A DNA stretch of 64,000 nt from Marinimicrobium agarilyticum DSM 16975 (GCF_000423345.1 NZ_AUHU01000004.1:372001-436000), one strand, 5' to 3'. Counted from the first letter of the stretch, positions 26,469 through 36,048 are shown. A program made the numbers and translations. The notes: generated by a model not told the origin, from the letters alone.

Positions 26469-27812
26469 GTGTTGAGTCAGATGCAGGTGGAAGTTGTTGT
26501 GCGACGCAAAATAGTTCGTAGAGGCGTGACCCGTGCCGTGGTGGCGTCTCCCTATTTCTGGTTATTGGTGGGTTGTGTCCTCACGGTGGTGGCGATGCTG
26601 GGCTACCCGTATCTGCCTGAGAAGCGCTTGCAGCTGGTAAATGATGATGCCGATGCCTACATATATGCCGATCCGAAGAACTCCGTCGAGTGGCTGGATA
26701 TGGAGGCGCTACGCTGGCGCTGTCAGATTAGGGATTCTCATGGCGAAGCCTTCTGTGGATTCAACATTGTTCTGGGCGAAGATAATTCCCAGGGGGTTGA
26801 TTTCAGTCAGTATGATCGTCTCAATCTCGACTTAAGCTACTCCGGTGCCAGTCGGTCATTACGCTACTATCTGCGCAATCGCGAACCCGGCTTTTCCGAA
26901 AGGGATGACCCAGAAACCCACAAGTTCAATCAGACTCAGATTTCGGTGGAGTTTCTGCCCGAGGGGCTCTCTATCGGGCTCGATGAATTTTATGTGGCGG
27001 AGTGGTGGCTCTCTGGCTTCAGCGTTCCCCGGGCTATTAGCGGCCCCAGTTTTGATCATGTAACCTCTTTTGGAATTGATCTGGCCTACCCGGCTGCTAG
27101 CGGCGAGCATATCGCCCAGTTACACGGCGCGGAACTGGTAGGGGACTGGGTATCCCGGGACAGCTGGTACGCAGGCATTATCATTTCATGGGTGGTCGTA
27201 CTGACGCTGTTTGGCAGCTATCGGCTCTACGATCTTCGCCAGCGTGTGCTTCTTGAGCGACGGCGCGCGGAGAAAGTGGCGGAGCGCAATCGCGAGCTGC
27301 GCCAGGAAAGCCAGCAGTATCGGGAATTGTCTGAGCACGACCAACTGACCGGGTTGCTGAACCGCCACGGAATCACCCGGGAAATTGAAAAGTTCTTCGC
27401 TCTGCCGGAAAACACGATAGCGCTGTTGGTGATCGATATCGACCACTTCAAGTCCGTCAACGACACCCACGGACACGACATCGGTGACCGGATTTTGCGG
27501 CAAATGGGCGAGGTCCTGTCCGACAGTGTGCGCCAGAGTGACCGTCTGGCCCGTTGGGGCGGCGAGGAGTTTGTGCTTCTATTGCCTGAGTCCGATGGCG
27601 GGGTGGCGCAAATGGTGGCGGAGAAGTTACGCCAACGGGTTGCCGATACGCGTTTTGAAGCCCTGCCGGAGCATTCGGTCACCATCAGCATCGGGGTGGG
27701 GGTGCGTCAGTCAGGCGAGGATTATCATGCCCTGTTTCGGCGGGTCGATACGGCGCTTTACCGAGCCAAAGATGGCGGACGGAATCGTGTGGAGCTTTCC
27801 GTAGAGGGGTAG
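26469..27812 (+). CDS. Diguanylate cyclase with periplasmic carbohydrate-binding-like sensor
   Basis: Makes cyclic di-GMP. Membrane segments at about 28-46 and 236-254 flank a periplasmic domain of about 190 residues with a beta-rich look, like CIA30/CBM11-type sugar-binding modules. A short coiled coil follows, then a GGDEF domain (about 285-445). The active motif is GGEEF in RWGGEEF, and the inhibitory I-site RQSD lies five residues before it, so it should be active and feedback-inhibited. The start is uncertain between GTG 26469 and ATG 26481. Confidence 0.9.
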   Translation: MLSQMQVEVVVRRKIVRRGVTRAVVASPYFWLLVGCVLTVVAMLGYPYLPEKRLQLVNDDADAYIYADPKNSVEWLDMEALRWRCQIRDSHGEAFCGFNIVLGEDNSQGVDFSQYDRLNLDLSYSGASRSLRYYLRNREPGFSERDDPETHKFNQTQISVEFLPEGLSIGLDEFYVAEWWLSGFSVPRAISGPSFDHVTSFGIDLAYPAASGEHIAQLHGAELVGDWVSRDSWYAGIIISWVVVLTLFGSYRLYDLRQRVLLERRRAEKVAERNRELRQESQQYRELSEHDQLTGLLNRHGITREIEKFFALPENTIALLVIDIDHFKSVNDTHGHDIGDRILRQMGEVLSDSVRQSDRLARWGGEEFVLLLPESDGGVAQMVAEKLRQRVADTRFEALPEHSVTISIGVGVRQSGEDYHALFRRVDTALYRAKDGGRNRVELSVEG

Positions 27813-27893
27813 GGACGGCGTGCGCTCGAGGCGGTATAGAGGCGAGGGCTCGCCGGGTGCTATACTGGCCGGACTTTTTCGGGGGAGGTGTTT

Positions 27894-28142
27894 GTGGAAA
27901 AGAACCGCCTATTTTGGGGCAGCCGCCGTGGCATGCTGGAGTTGGACCTGATTCTGTTGCCCTTTCTGGAAAACGTCTACCCGACGTTGGAGCCGGAAGA
28001 TAAAGAACGCTATTGGAAACTGCTGGAAGCTGAGGATCAGGATCTGTTTGCCTGGTTTCTCCACCGCCACGCCCCTGAGGACCCGGACCTGAAAAGGATT
28101 GTCGACATTGTCCGAGCCAATACTGGAATCAACGCGCAATAA
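27894..28142 (+). CDS. sdhE: FAD assembly factor SdhE
   Basis: An 82-residue helical protein that promotes covalent flavinylation of succinate dehydrogenase. The signature SRRGMLELDLIL with its RGxxE motif is at residues 10-21. GTG 27894 lies 5 bases after a GGGGGAGG site; the in-frame GTG at 27888 overlaps that site. ygfX follows with an overlap, as in other gammaproteobacteria. Confidence 0.94.
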   Translation: MEKNRLFWGSRRGMLELDLILLPFLENVYPTLEPEDKERYWKLLEAEDQDLFAWFLHRHAPEDPDLKRIVDIVRANTGINAQ

Positions 28143-28587
28143 TCAAACCCCTCCACGGAGTACCCTGTGGGTCCCATTGCGACCGTCTCGGTGGCTGGTC
28201 CTGGCCCATGGTGCGGTGTTGCTTACCTTGAGTCTGCTACCCCTGCTCGCGCTGATCTCCAGTCGCCCCACGGCCATTCACTGGTTTGCCCTGATGGCGT
28301 TTGAGGGGTTGCTGGTGGCCGAGTATTGGCGTTTTCATCGCGCCCGGACAAGCCCATCGCCCGAGGCGGTTACCTGTGAAGAAGATGGCAGTTGGTCGCT
28401 GTCGTGGGGGAGCCGCTCAGTAACGGCTGAGGCAGTGGGGGAGCAGGTGGTCTTGCCCTGGTTGCAGGTGCTCCGACTCAGGGAGGTGGCTAGCGCCAGG
28501 CGCCACAGGCTGATCGTTCTGCCCGACTGCGCCAGCCGTGATGACCGGCGACGGTTGCGCCTGTGGATGCGCTTGGGGCGTGGCTAA
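28108..28587 (+). CDS. ygfX: YgfX (CptA-like) inner-membrane protein
   Basis: About 159 residues. Two membrane helices near residues 33-72 and a soluble C-terminal part ([16 protein letters not shown]..., [16 protein letters not shown]) match YgfX, the usual partner of sdhE. E. coli YgfX has been proposed as a toxin acting on cell shape proteins. The start is uncertain: TTG 28108 lies 9 bases after AAAGGA and overlaps sdhE by 35 bases. It converges on nadB with a 4-base overlap of stops. Confidence 0.82.
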   Translation: MSEPILESTRNNQTPPRSTLWVPLRPSRWLVLAHGAVLLTLSLLPLLALISSRPTAIHWFALMAFEGLLVAEYWRFHRARTSPSPEAVTCEEDGSWSLSWGSRSVTAEAVGEQVVLPWLQVLRLREVASARRHRLIVLPDCASRDDRRRLRLWMRLGRG

Positions 28588-30206
28588 TCTTTATTGACGA
28601 TCACATTCTGGTCCGCATAGTTCATGGGTACGAGAATCGTGTCCTTGGCGATGGGCGAGCGTTCGGGGTAGTCCATGGAGAAGTGCAGCCCGCGGCTTTC
28701 CTTGCGGACCATGGCCGAGCGGATGATCAGCTCCGCCACCATGGCGAGGTTGCGCAACTCGATCAGGTCACTGCTGACTTTGTAATTGCTGTAGTATTCG
28801 GCAATTTCCTTCTGTAGCAATTTGATTCGATGGGTCGCCCGCTCCAGGCGCTTGCGAGTGCGCACGATGCCGACATAGTCCCACATAAAACGCCGCAACT
28901 CGTCCCAATTGTGGGAGATGATCACGTCCTCGTCCGAGTTGGTAACCCGGGATTCATCCCACTGGGGCGCGGTTTCCGGTATGCCGATTTCCCGCAGACG
29001 GTCCCGGATATGGTTCGCTGCCGACTGGGCGTATACCACGCACTCCAGCAGTGAGTTGCTCGCCATACGATTGGCGCCGTGCAGGCCCGTGAATGAGGTC
29101 TCGCCAATGGCATAGAGATTCATCAGGTCGGTCTGACCGTGTCGATCGACCATGACGCCGCCGCAGGTGTAATGGGCGGCCGGTACCACAGGAATGGGCT
29201 CTTTGGTAATGTCGATGCCGAATTCCAGACACCGGGCCTTGACGGTGGGGAAATGCTCGGCGATAAATTCCGCCGGTTTGTGACTGATGTCCAGGTAAAG
29301 GCAATCGCACCCCAGGCGCTTCATCTCATGGTCAATGGCCCGGGCGACCACGTCCCGGGGAGCCAGCTCCTCCCGCGTGTCGAACTTGGGCATAAAGCGT
29401 TCGCCGCTGGGCAGCCGTAAGTAGGCACCCTCACCACGAAGGGCTTCGGTAATCAGGAAGGTTTTGGCCCGGGGGTGGTACAGACAGGTGGGGTGGAACT
29501 GATTGAACTCCATGTTGGCCACCCGGCAACCGGCGCGCCAGGCCATGGCGATGCCATCTCCGCTGGCGCTGTCCGGGTTGCTGGTGTACAAGTACACCTT
29601 GCTGGCCCCACCGGTGGCAAGCACCACGGCGCGAGCCTGAAACACATGAACGTGGTCGTCTTTTCGGCTCAGGGCGTAGGCGCCGGTGCAGCGCAGCCTG
29701 GAGGAGCCCTTATCCGCCTGGGTGATCAGGTTGAGGGCCACATGGTCCTCGAAGACCTCGACGTTCGGTTCGGCTTGTATCCGGTCGATCAGGGTGCTGT
29801 GTACGGCTTCGCCGGTGGCATCTGCACTGTGAATAATGCGCCGATGGCTGTGTCCGCCTTCCTGGGTCAGGTGGTAGGCGCCATTGTCGCTCTCCTTGGT
29901 AAAGCTCACGCCCTGGTCGATCAGCCAGCGGATGGCGTCTTTGCTACGCTCTACGGTGAAGCGCACGGCATCCTCGTGACACAGGCCGGCGCCGGCGTTC
30001 AGCGTGTCGGTGACATGGGCCTCGACTGAGTCCTCATCGTCGAGCACGGCGGCGATACCGCCCTGGGCAAACCAGGTGGAGCCCTGGTTGACGGCGTTTT
30101 TGCTCAGAACGTGCACCCGACCGTGCTGGGCGAGCTGCAGCGCAAGCGTGAGCCCGGCCGCGCCGGAGCCAATGACCAATACGTCGCTGCTGAAGTGCTT
30201 ACTCAT
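28584..30206 (-). CDS. nadB: L-aspartate oxidase
   Basis: First enzyme of de novo NAD synthesis, an FAD protein oxidising aspartate to iminoaspartate. The 540-residue length is typical. Seen: the FAD loop [16 protein letters not shown] near residues 9-24, [14 protein letters not shown] (40-53), the active-site region [14 protein letters not shown] and the late [15 protein letters not shown]. It is divergent from rpoE, as in Pseudomonas. Confidence 0.97.
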   Translation of the reverse strand: MSKHFSSDVLVIGSGAAGLTLALQLAQHGRVHVLSKNAVNQGSTWFAQGGIAAVLDDEDSVEAHVTDTLNAGAGLCHEDAVRFTVERSKDAIRWLIDQGVSFTKESDNGAYHLTQEGGHSHRRIIHSADATGEAVHSTLIDRIQAEPNVEVFEDHVALNLITQADKGSSRLRCTGAYALSRKDDHVHVFQARAVVLATGGASKVYLYTSNPDSASGDGIAMAWRAGCRVANMEFNQFHPTCLYHPRAKTFLITEALRGEGAYLRLPSGERFMPKFDTREELAPRDVVARAIDHEMKRLGCDCLYLDISHKPAEFIAEHFPTVKARCLEFGIDITKEPIPVVPAAHYTCGGVMVDRHGQTDLMNLYAIGETSFTGLHGANRMASNSLLECVVYAQSAANHIRDRLREIGIPETAPQWDESRVTNSDEDVIISHNWDELRRFMWDYVGIVRTRKRLERATHRIKLLQKEIAEYYSNYKVSSDLIELRNLAMVAELIIRSAMVRKESRGLHFSMDYPERSPIAKDTILVPMNYADQNVIVNKD

Positions 30207-30405
30207 TCACTCGTTACCTGTAGTGATACGGGAGATCGCGGTTACGCCGGCTTGCCCCGGAGAGATCAATCCCGGAAGATGTCTGCCGTTTTGCGGATTG
30301 TCTTCCAACGCCGCGGTTAGAGCTGGGCGGAATTAACCCGTATAATAGCAAGGCTCACAGTCAGTGTCTTAGAGATCATCGAGGAATATTGACGCTTGCG
30401 CTTAT

Positions 30406-30432
30406 GAACTTTTGCTCAGTTGGTGAGTCTTT
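30406..30432 (+). promoter_or_regulatory. Possible sigma-E autoregulatory promoter of rpoE
   Basis: GAACTT at 30406-30411 is followed after 16 bases by TCTTT at 30428-30432. The -35 is perfect for RpoE/AlgU and the -10 is partial (TCTGA expected). It is about 165 bases upstream of rpoE. A TATAAT at 30341-30346 is a candidate housekeeping promoter in the same 393-base gap, which contains no gene. Confidence 0.5.
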
Positions 30433-30599
30433 TAGTCAGTAATCGGCCTAACTGAGCACCGGCGCCGTCCCATGAGGAAGCGTTACGGGGCCAGTCAGAG
30501 TAAAGCATGTGAAGCGCTAACGACACGTAAAGTGCCAACAACAAGAGATTAACGATTTGGCTCCGGTGCTCACGCGCCGGACCGCTTGGGGGTTTTGGG

Positions 30600-31184
30600 A
30601 TGACAGCGCACTCCGCGCAGGACACCGATCAACAACTGGTCGAAAGGGTACAGAAAGGCGATAAACGTGCCTTTGACATGCTGGTCGTGAAGTATCAGCA
30701 TAAGATCTACGCCATTATCGGACGCTATATTCGCGATCAGGCGGAAGTGCAGGACGTCGCCCAGGAAGCCTTTATCAAAGCCTATCGCGCACTGGCCAAA
30801 TTCCGGGGCGACAGCGCTTTTTACACCTGGCTGTACCGGATTGCCATCAACACCGCCAAAAATCACCTGGTGGCGCGCAACCGTCGTCCACCGGCCAGCG
30901 ATGTCGAGGTGGACGAGGCCGAGTTCTATACCGGCAGCGAGGCTCTGAAAGACATCGACACCCCGGAGCACAGCCTCATGCGCGACCAATTGCAGGCCGT
31001 GCTGGACAAGGCGATTCGCGATTTGCCCGAAGATTTACGCACTGCCGTGACTCTGCGGGAAATGGAAGGTCTCAGCTATGAGGACATTGCAGCGATCATG
31101 GACTGCCCGGTGGGGACCGTCCGGTCGAGGATATTCCGGGCTCGGGAGGCCATCGATCGCTGTATTCAGCCGCTGATGGCGTAG
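30600..31184 (+). CDS. rpoE: RNA polymerase sigma factor RpoE (AlgU)
   Basis: ECF sigma factor for envelope stress, 194 residues. Region 2 (DMLVVKYQHKIYAIIGRYI ... VQDVAQEAFIKAYRAL) and region 4 (DLPEDLRTAVTLREMEGLSYEDIAAIM ... GTVRSRIFRAREAI) are complete. The next genes are the cognate anti-sigma factor and its regulators. The start at ATG 30600 gives MTAHSAQDTDQQL, close to AlgU. Confidence 0.97.
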   Translation: MTAHSAQDTDQQLVERVQKGDKRAFDMLVVKYQHKIYAIIGRYIRDQAEVQDVAQEAFIKAYRALAKFRGDSAFYTWLYRIAINTAKNHLVARNRRPPASDVEVDEAEFYTGSEALKDIDTPEHSLMRDQLQAVLDKAIRDLPEDLRTAVTLREMEGLSYEDIAAIMDCPVGTVRSRIFRAREAIDRCIQPLMA

Positions 31185-31220
31185 TCGTAAATGTTTGTTA
31201 AGATTTTTTGGTCTTTAGCT

Positions 31221-31247
31221 GAACCTTTCCTGAACAGACCAGTCTGA
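31221..31247 (+). promoter_or_regulatory. Sigma-E promoter between rpoE and rseA
   Basis: GAACCT at 31221-31226, a 16-base spacer and a perfect TCTGA at 31243-31247 match the RpoE consensus with one -35 mismatch. It lies 82 bases before rseA and would let sigma-E increase its own inhibitor independently of rpoE. Confidence 0.6.
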
Positions 31248-31328
31248 TTCCATGAAAGGTCGGAGGTCCGAAAGACGCACAAGCGCTTGAGGGCATTATT
31301 GAAGTCGCATCTTGAAGGTACACGCGCG

Positions 31329-32000
31329 ATGACTGAACAAAGCAATCACTCCCTCTACGAATCCCTGTCGGCGCTGGTTGACGGTGAAGCCTCCGAGTTG
31401 GAGGTTCGCCGGCTGCTGAAGGCAGAGGATGAGGAGCTGAAAGCACGCTGGAGCCGCTATCAACTGGCGGGTGCGGCGATGCGCCGCGAACTGGGCGCTA
31501 TGGCTCCATCCGGGTTTGCGGAGGGGATCAGTGCGGCGCTTGAAAGTGAGGCGGTGCTGGAGGCCCCGCAGCGTCACTGGTGGCAGAAAATCGGCCAGGT
31601 GGCCGTCGCCGCATCGGTGGCCGGTGCGGTATTGATCGGTGTTCAGCAGTACCCCGGTGACACCCAACAAACGGCGGTGGCGGATGCCGATATCTCCGCG
31701 CCGCAAGCCGATGACAACGATGTGGGTCGCAGCCAGACCATTTCCCTGCCGGCCGGGTACCAGCCGCCCTCCTTACCGCTGGCCCGCACGGTCAGTCAGG
31801 AGAGTGGTTATGAGCCGGCCAGCCATCCTTCCAGAGAGGTGATATTCGTTCCGGTCCGCGTCGACTCTGGGCAGGTGCCCTCCGAGGAAATTCGGGCCTA
31901 CCTCAACGAGTTGATGCGCGCGCACAGTGGCCATGCGGTGCGTAACAGTAATCAGGGCGTGCTGCCCTATGCCCGGGTTACGACTGACGCAGAGGAGTGA
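31329..32000 (+). CDS. rseA: Anti-sigma-E factor RseA (MucA-like)
   Basis: Single-pass inner-membrane inhibitor of RpoE. The N-terminal cytoplasmic domain contains SLSALVDGEASELEVRRLL (residues 12-30) and RWSRYQLAGAAMR. The membrane helix is near 92-109, followed by a periplasmic tail ending in the DegS/RseB-facing region. 223 residues. ATG 31329 has AAGG 8 bases upstream. Stress proteolysis would be completed by RseP, encoded at 61046 in this window. Confidence 0.93.
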   Translation: MTEQSNHSLYESLSALVDGEASELEVRRLLKAEDEELKARWSRYQLAGAAMRRELGAMAPSGFAEGISAALESEAVLEAPQRHWWQKIGQVAVAASVAGAVLIGVQQYPGDTQQTAVADADISAPQADDNDVGRSQTISLPAGYQPPSLPLARTVSQESGYEPASHPSREVIFVPVRVDSGQVPSEEIRAYLNELMRAHSGHAVRNSNQGVLPYARVTTDAEE

Positions 32001-32003
32001 TTT

Positions 32004-32960
32004 TTGTTGAGGCCGAGTTGCACTGTTGTTGTACTGTTGCTGCTGGCCTCCAGTTACACTTGGGCCAGCAATGACGATCCGTTGGCGTTGTTGCAGCGTA
32101 TGGAGCAAGCCCGCCAGACGCTGGACTACGAAGGCACTTTTACCTATGAGCACCGAAGCGAGATGGAAAGCTTTCGAGTGCAGCACTGGGTGGAAGGAGG
32201 CAAGGTTCACGAGCGTCTGGAATATCTCAATGGGCCCGAGGGGGCGGTAAGGCAGCTGGGCGACCCACTGCTGTGCCACACCACTGGGTATCGTCTGCTT
32301 CACCCCGATACGTCGGCCGACGATGTGGCGAGGCTGGATCGCTTTTACCAGCTAACCGTGCGGGGAGAAGACCGCATCGCCGGGCGCTCCGTCACCATTG
32401 TCGAAGTCCGCCCGAGAGACCAACTCCGTTACGGTTATCTGTTGGGGCTCGACCAGGAAACCGGTCTGCTACTTAAATCCCTTCTGTTTGATGAACATCA
32501 GCGCCTACTTGAGCGCTTCCAGTTTGTGGAACTCGACCTGGACCCGAACGTGGAACAGTGGACCCTGCAGGCGCAAACCTCCGAGCCTGATATCGGAAAC
32601 TGCGCGGGTGGAACCCGCGAAGAACCCGCCCGATGGGCTCTGAATTGGCTTCCGCCGGGGTTTGTCTACTCCGGGGAGCGACAGCTATCGGATAACATCA
32701 GCATGTTGATGTACACTGATGGCCTTGCCAGCTTCTCCGTTTTCCTACAACCGCTGGGCAGCCGAACCTTGAACCTGGAGGGGCGGGCTCAGCGCGGGGC
32801 CATTTCGGCTTTCATGGGGCAACTGGAGGCCGGCGACGCCTATTACCGGGTGACCGTGGTGGGCGAAATCCCCGGTGGCGTTGCGGAACAGCTGGCCCGA
32901 GGCATCCAGCCAATCGGCCACCACGGCCGATCGACGAGCGAAGCTGCCGAGACTCCCTGA
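32004..32960 (+). CDS. rseB: Sigma-E regulator RseB (MucB-like)
   Basis: Periplasmic protein that binds RseA and shields it from DegS. It has a signal peptide (cleavage after SYTWA, about residue 21), then a lipid-binding-like domain with YEGTFTYEHRSEMESFRVQHW (residues 42-62). The C-terminal RseA-binding domain includes PPGFVYSGERQ. 318 residues. It starts at TTG 32004, six bases after AGGAG and only 3 bases after rseA. Confidence 0.94.
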   Translation: MLRPSCTVVVLLLLASSYTWASNDDPLALLQRMEQARQTLDYEGTFTYEHRSEMESFRVQHWVEGGKVHERLEYLNGPEGAVRQLGDPLLCHTTGYRLLHPDTSADDVARLDRFYQLTVRGEDRIAGRSVTIVEVRPRDQLRYGYLLGLDQETGLLLKSLLFDEHQRLLERFQFVELDLDPNVEQWTLQAQTSEPDIGNCAGGTREEPARWALNWLPPGFVYSGERQLSDNISMLMYTDGLASFSVFLQPLGSRTLNLEGRAQRGAISAFMGQLEAGDAYYRVTVVGEIPGGVAEQLARGIQPIGHHGRSTSEAAETP

Positions 32961-33012
32961 GTGAGCCCCGCAACGACCGGGGCGGCTTGACCGATTGATT
33001 TGAGGCTTTTCT

Positions 33013-33474
33013 ATGATCACCGAAACCGGGCGTATTGTCGCTGTGGAGCAGGACGGTCTGTGGGTGGAAACTATTCAGCAGTCCACCTGTGGCAGCTGTG
33101 CGGCGCAAAAAGGTTGTGGTCAGAGCCTGATGTCCCGTCTGATGGGCCATACCAGCTACCTGTGGGTGCTGCTGGAAGGGCGCAACTCAGAAGACTACCA
33201 CCTCGGCGAGGAAATTCAGATCGGGGTGCCCGAAACCGTCGTCGTTCGGGGCTCGCTGTTCGTTTACCTGGTGCCGTTGCTTGCCATGATCCTGGGTGCC
33301 GGGCTGGCCCAGCAATGGTGGGCTTCGGATGGGCTGAGCGCGCTGGGTGCCCTGGTGGGCTTGCTGGGCGGTGGTGCGTTGGTGCGCTGGCGGGCCCACC
33401 AAACCCGCCATGATCGCCGGTTGCAGCCGGTATTGCTGGACGACCGCCAGCCGGTTACTGTGCTTCCTTCCTGA
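33013..33474 (+). CDS. rseC: SoxR-reducing system protein RseC family
   Basis: Inner-membrane protein of 153 residues. Cytoplasmic cysteines are in the RseC pattern CGSCAAQKGCG (residues 26-36) and two membrane helices lie at about 78-118. It may modulate RseA and help supply electrons to SoxR. It is the fourth gene of the rpoE operon. Confidence 0.92.
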   Translation: MITETGRIVAVEQDGLWVETIQQSTCGSCAAQKGCGQSLMSRLMGHTSYLWVLLEGRNSEDYHLGEEIQIGVPETVVVRGSLFVYLVPLLAMILGAGLAQQWWASDGLSALGALVGLLGGGALVRWRAHQTRHDRRLQPVLLDDRQPVTVLPS

Positions 33475-33484
33475 GGGCGGTGCC

Positions 33485-33898
33485 ATGCTGTCAGTAACCG
33501 CCAACCTCGCTATCCCCGAACACGAGATCGAATTGACGGCCATCCGCGCCCAGGGTGCCGGTGGCCAGAATGTCAATAAGGTGAACAGTGCAACCCACTT
33601 GCGCTTTGATGTGCGGGCCTCTTCGCTTCCCGATGAAGTCAAAGAGCGCCTGTTGCAGACCAGCGACCAGCGGCTGACCACCGACGGGGTGGTAGTGATC
33701 AAAGCTCAGCGCTTTCGGACCTGGGAGAAAAACCGGGCTGATGCGCTCGATCGTCTGGCGGAGTTGGTGGCCAGGGCGAGTCACCAGCCCAAAAAGCGTC
33801 GCTCGACCCGCCCGTCCAAGGCGGCCCGCCAACGACGAATGGACCGCAAAACCCACCGTGGCTCCATCAAGCAAAAGCGCGGTAAAATCAGCTGGTGA
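33485..33898 (+). CDS. arfB: Alternative ribosome-rescue factor ArfB
   Basis: Peptidyl-tRNA hydrolase that frees ribosomes stalled without a stop codon. It has the catalytic GGQ motif (AGGQNVNKV, about residues 25-33). The long basic C-terminal tail (KKRRSTRPSKAARQRRMDRK...) normally occupies the empty mRNA channel. 137 residues. It follows rseC by 10 bases, the position where many relatives carry a degP/mucD protease gene. Confidence 0.95.
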   Translation: MLSVTANLAIPEHEIELTAIRAQGAGGQNVNKVNSATHLRFDVRASSLPDEVKERLLQTSDQRLTTDGVVVIKAQRFRTWEKNRADALDRLAELVARASHQPKKRRSTRPSKAARQRRMDRKTHRGSIKQKRGKISW

Positions 33899-33907
33899 GG
33901 GCGGTCG

Positions 33908-34975
33908 TCAACCAGCGCTGACTGTGGCTTCCACGTTCAGCCTGGACTCCGGCTCAGGTACTTCACGCCACAGTCTGTCCCTTAAGGTGTCGAAACCTTC
34001 CCCTTCGCCGGAGGTGAGCCATTGCGCCAGCGCCTGGGCGACAGCGGGGTAGTTCACCGGTCGTGGTCGCGGCATGGCCAGCCAGTCCCCGATGGCCTGT
34101 TCTGTCAGTACCTGCGCTACAGCGCCGTAACCCAGTTGGCTCAACGCAAAGGCATTGGACTGCTGCTCCATTTGCCCCACTACGGGCTGAACCAACAGTT
34201 TCTTCCCCAGTTGTATCGCTTCGCTCGGTAGTTCAAATCCGGCACTGCAGATAACGCTCTCGCACCGATGCAGGTCGGCCTGAAACCCTTCGCGGGAAAA
34301 GGGACGAATGTGGATGTGTCCCTCGTCCGTTGCTTCCGGGACTTGCTGGTAGACGTAAAACTGAGTGTTGGGAAAGGCCCGCAGTTGCGGCACGATATCC
34401 TCGGGCTGCGCGAAGGGAAGGTACACCAGACACTGGTTGGTCCGACACTCGTTGGGGTAGTTCGATGGTTCGATCAACGGCGGTAGAATGGGCTGGTTGA
34501 AGTGATGCCAATGCAAGCCGATGGCTTTCTCCACCGGCGCAAAGTTACGCATGAACCAGCGCACGAACAGGTTCTCCCCACGTTTGGGAATCGGGTGAAG
34601 AAAAGCACATTGGTGTGACAGACCGATACTGGGGAGCCCCGCCCGTCGGGCGGCCCAGGCGGTGACCGGCTCAAAATCGTTGATGAGTAAATCGTATTGG
34701 CTGACATCCAGCGAGCGGATGTCGCGATAGAGTCGGCGTAAATGGCTGCTGAGCAGGGTCTGCCCGTAGCGCACGCGACCGTGGGTGGTGACGAACGTGA
34801 GCCCGCGAAAACACTGGTAATCCCCGAAAATGTCCATATCGAAGTAGTCTTCAGGGGCGCGCCCGGAAAATACCCAATCCACTTCTACGCCTTGTTCGGC
34901 CAGCGCTTTGGCCATAATCCGGGCGCGGGTGGTGTGACCGTTGCCCGTGCCCTGAACGCCGTACAAAATTTTCAT
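33908..34975 (-). CDS. MJ1255/VC2487-family glycosyltransferase
   Basis: A 355-residue GT-B-fold protein. It begins MKILYGVQGTGNGHTTRARI, the MurG-like glycine/histidine loop typical of this family. The second-half donor site ESVICSAGFELPSEAIQLGKKLLVQPV is near residues 255-281. It starts at ATG 34975, overlapping the PAP2 stop by 4 bases (ATGA), so the two are translationally coupled. It probably acts on a lipid or polyprenyl-linked sugar; the acceptor is unknown. Confidence 0.88.
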   Translation of the reverse strand: MKILYGVQGTGNGHTTRARIMAKALAEQGVEVDWVFSGRAPEDYFDMDIFGDYQCFRGLTFVTTHGRVRYGQTLLSSHLRRLYRDIRSLDVSQYDLLINDFEPVTAWAARRAGLPSIGLSHQCAFLHPIPKRGENLFVRWFMRNFAPVEKAIGLHWHHFNQPILPPLIEPSNYPNECRTNQCLVYLPFAQPEDIVPQLRAFPNTQFYVYQQVPEATDEGHIHIRPFSREGFQADLHRCESVICSAGFELPSEAIQLGKKLLVQPVVGQMEQQSNAFALSQLGYGAVAQVLTEQAIGDWLAMPRPRPVNYPAVAQALAQWLTSGEGEGFDTLRDRLWREVPEPESRLNVEATVSAG

Positions 34976-35523
34976 AAAACTCCTGGAGTGGACCGTAACA
35001 GCGGCGCCAGGTAGAGCCCGACCAGGGCTGCGCCAGAACCGAGCAGTGCCCCGGCGGCGATATCGCTCGGGTAGTGCACCCCGAGCAGTACGCGGCTGGC
35101 ACCGATAAGGCTGGCCCAGAGATAACAGGGTAGGGCGAAGGCCGGGTAGAAGCTCGCGATCAATGCGGCGAACAGAAAGGCCGCTGCCGTGTGGCCGGAA
35201 GGAAAACTGAACTGGTCCGACGGCGTGATCCAGGCTTCGTAGAAGTCGATTTTCATCGCCGGCCGGTCTCGCTTGATGGCATTTTTGAGCACCAGGTACA
35301 GGCTGACATCCAGGGTATAAGCAATCGCCCCGGCCATCACGAAAGCCGTTCCGCTTTGGGGCTCCATCAGGGCGATGGCGATGGCCGCCAGAACGTAGAG
35401 GTGGCCGTCCCCGGTTCGCGAGATCCACCGTACCGACTTGCGGTAGGGAAAGCGCTTGGTGACGTGCAGCCAGAGAAAAGCGAGCGTATCGAGCCGATGG
35501 ACGCGTTCAAACAGACTGTTCAT
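34972..35523 (-). CDS. PAP2-family membrane phosphatase
   Basis: A 183-residue membrane protein with the three phosphatase motifs: KNAIKRDRP (K-x6-RP), FPSGHT and SRVLLGVHYPSD (SR-x5-H). These place it with undecaprenyl or lipid phosphate phosphatases. ATG 35523 was chosen; upstream in-frame codons lack a ribosome site. The coupled glycosyltransferase suggests a glycolipid pathway. Confidence 0.92.
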   Translation of the reverse strand: MNSLFERVHRLDTLAFLWLHVTKRFPYRKSVRWISRTGDGHLYVLAAIAIALMEPQSGTAFVMAGAIAYTLDVSLYLVLKNAIKRDRPAMKIDFYEAWITPSDQFSFPSGHTAAAFLFAALIASFYPAFALPCYLWASLIGASRVLLGVHYPSDIAAGALLGSGAALVGLYLAPLLRSTPGVL

Positions 35524-35673
35524 AGGACACCGCCTTACATTGGCATTAGCCTTCGACGTGTCTATTGATATCATTCCGTTGTGAATCTTATATGACAGCG
35601 TGAAAGACGGCATTCTCATCCTCATGACAATCCGCTACCGTAAGCGCGTTTTGAAGACCCTCTGGAGACATCA

Positions 35674-36048
35674 ATGCCCAAACCCGGTAAAACCGGCCTC
35701 AGCCGGATCGTAGACGCCTTCGGTTACTCCATGCGCGGCTTCGCGGCGGCGTGGCGGTTTGAGGCCGCCTTTCGCCAGGAGGTGTTCCTGGCCCTGGTTC
35801 TGATGCCCCTGGCTTTTTGGTTGGGGGAGGGAATGCTCGAGCGGCTTTTGTTGATCTCCAGCCTCTTCTGGGTGCTGATGGCCGAGATGGCCAACTCCGC
35901 GGTTGAGGCGGCCATCGACCGAACCGGGGATGAAATCCATGTGCTGGCCGGGCGCGCCAAAGATATGGGCTCTGCTCTGGTTCTACTCAGTCTGATACTT
36001 CTGGGGATTATCTGGGGGTCTTTTCTGTGGGAGCGGCTGAGTCATTGA
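35674..36048 (+). CDS. dgkA: Diacylglycerol kinase DgkA
   Basis: Small inner-membrane kinase recycling diacylglycerol to phosphatidic acid. 124 residues, three membrane helices. The catalytic motif MAEMANSAVEAAIDR is near residues 68-82, with the upstream AFRQEV glutamate. It is divergent from the PAP2 gene, which acts on related lipids. Confidence 0.96.
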   Translation: MPKPGKTGLSRIVDAFGYSMRGFAAAWRFEAAFRQEVFLALVLMPLAFWLGEGMLERLLLISSLFWVLMAEMANSAVEAAIDRTGDEIHVLAGRAKDMGSALVLLSLILLGIIWGSFLWERLSH

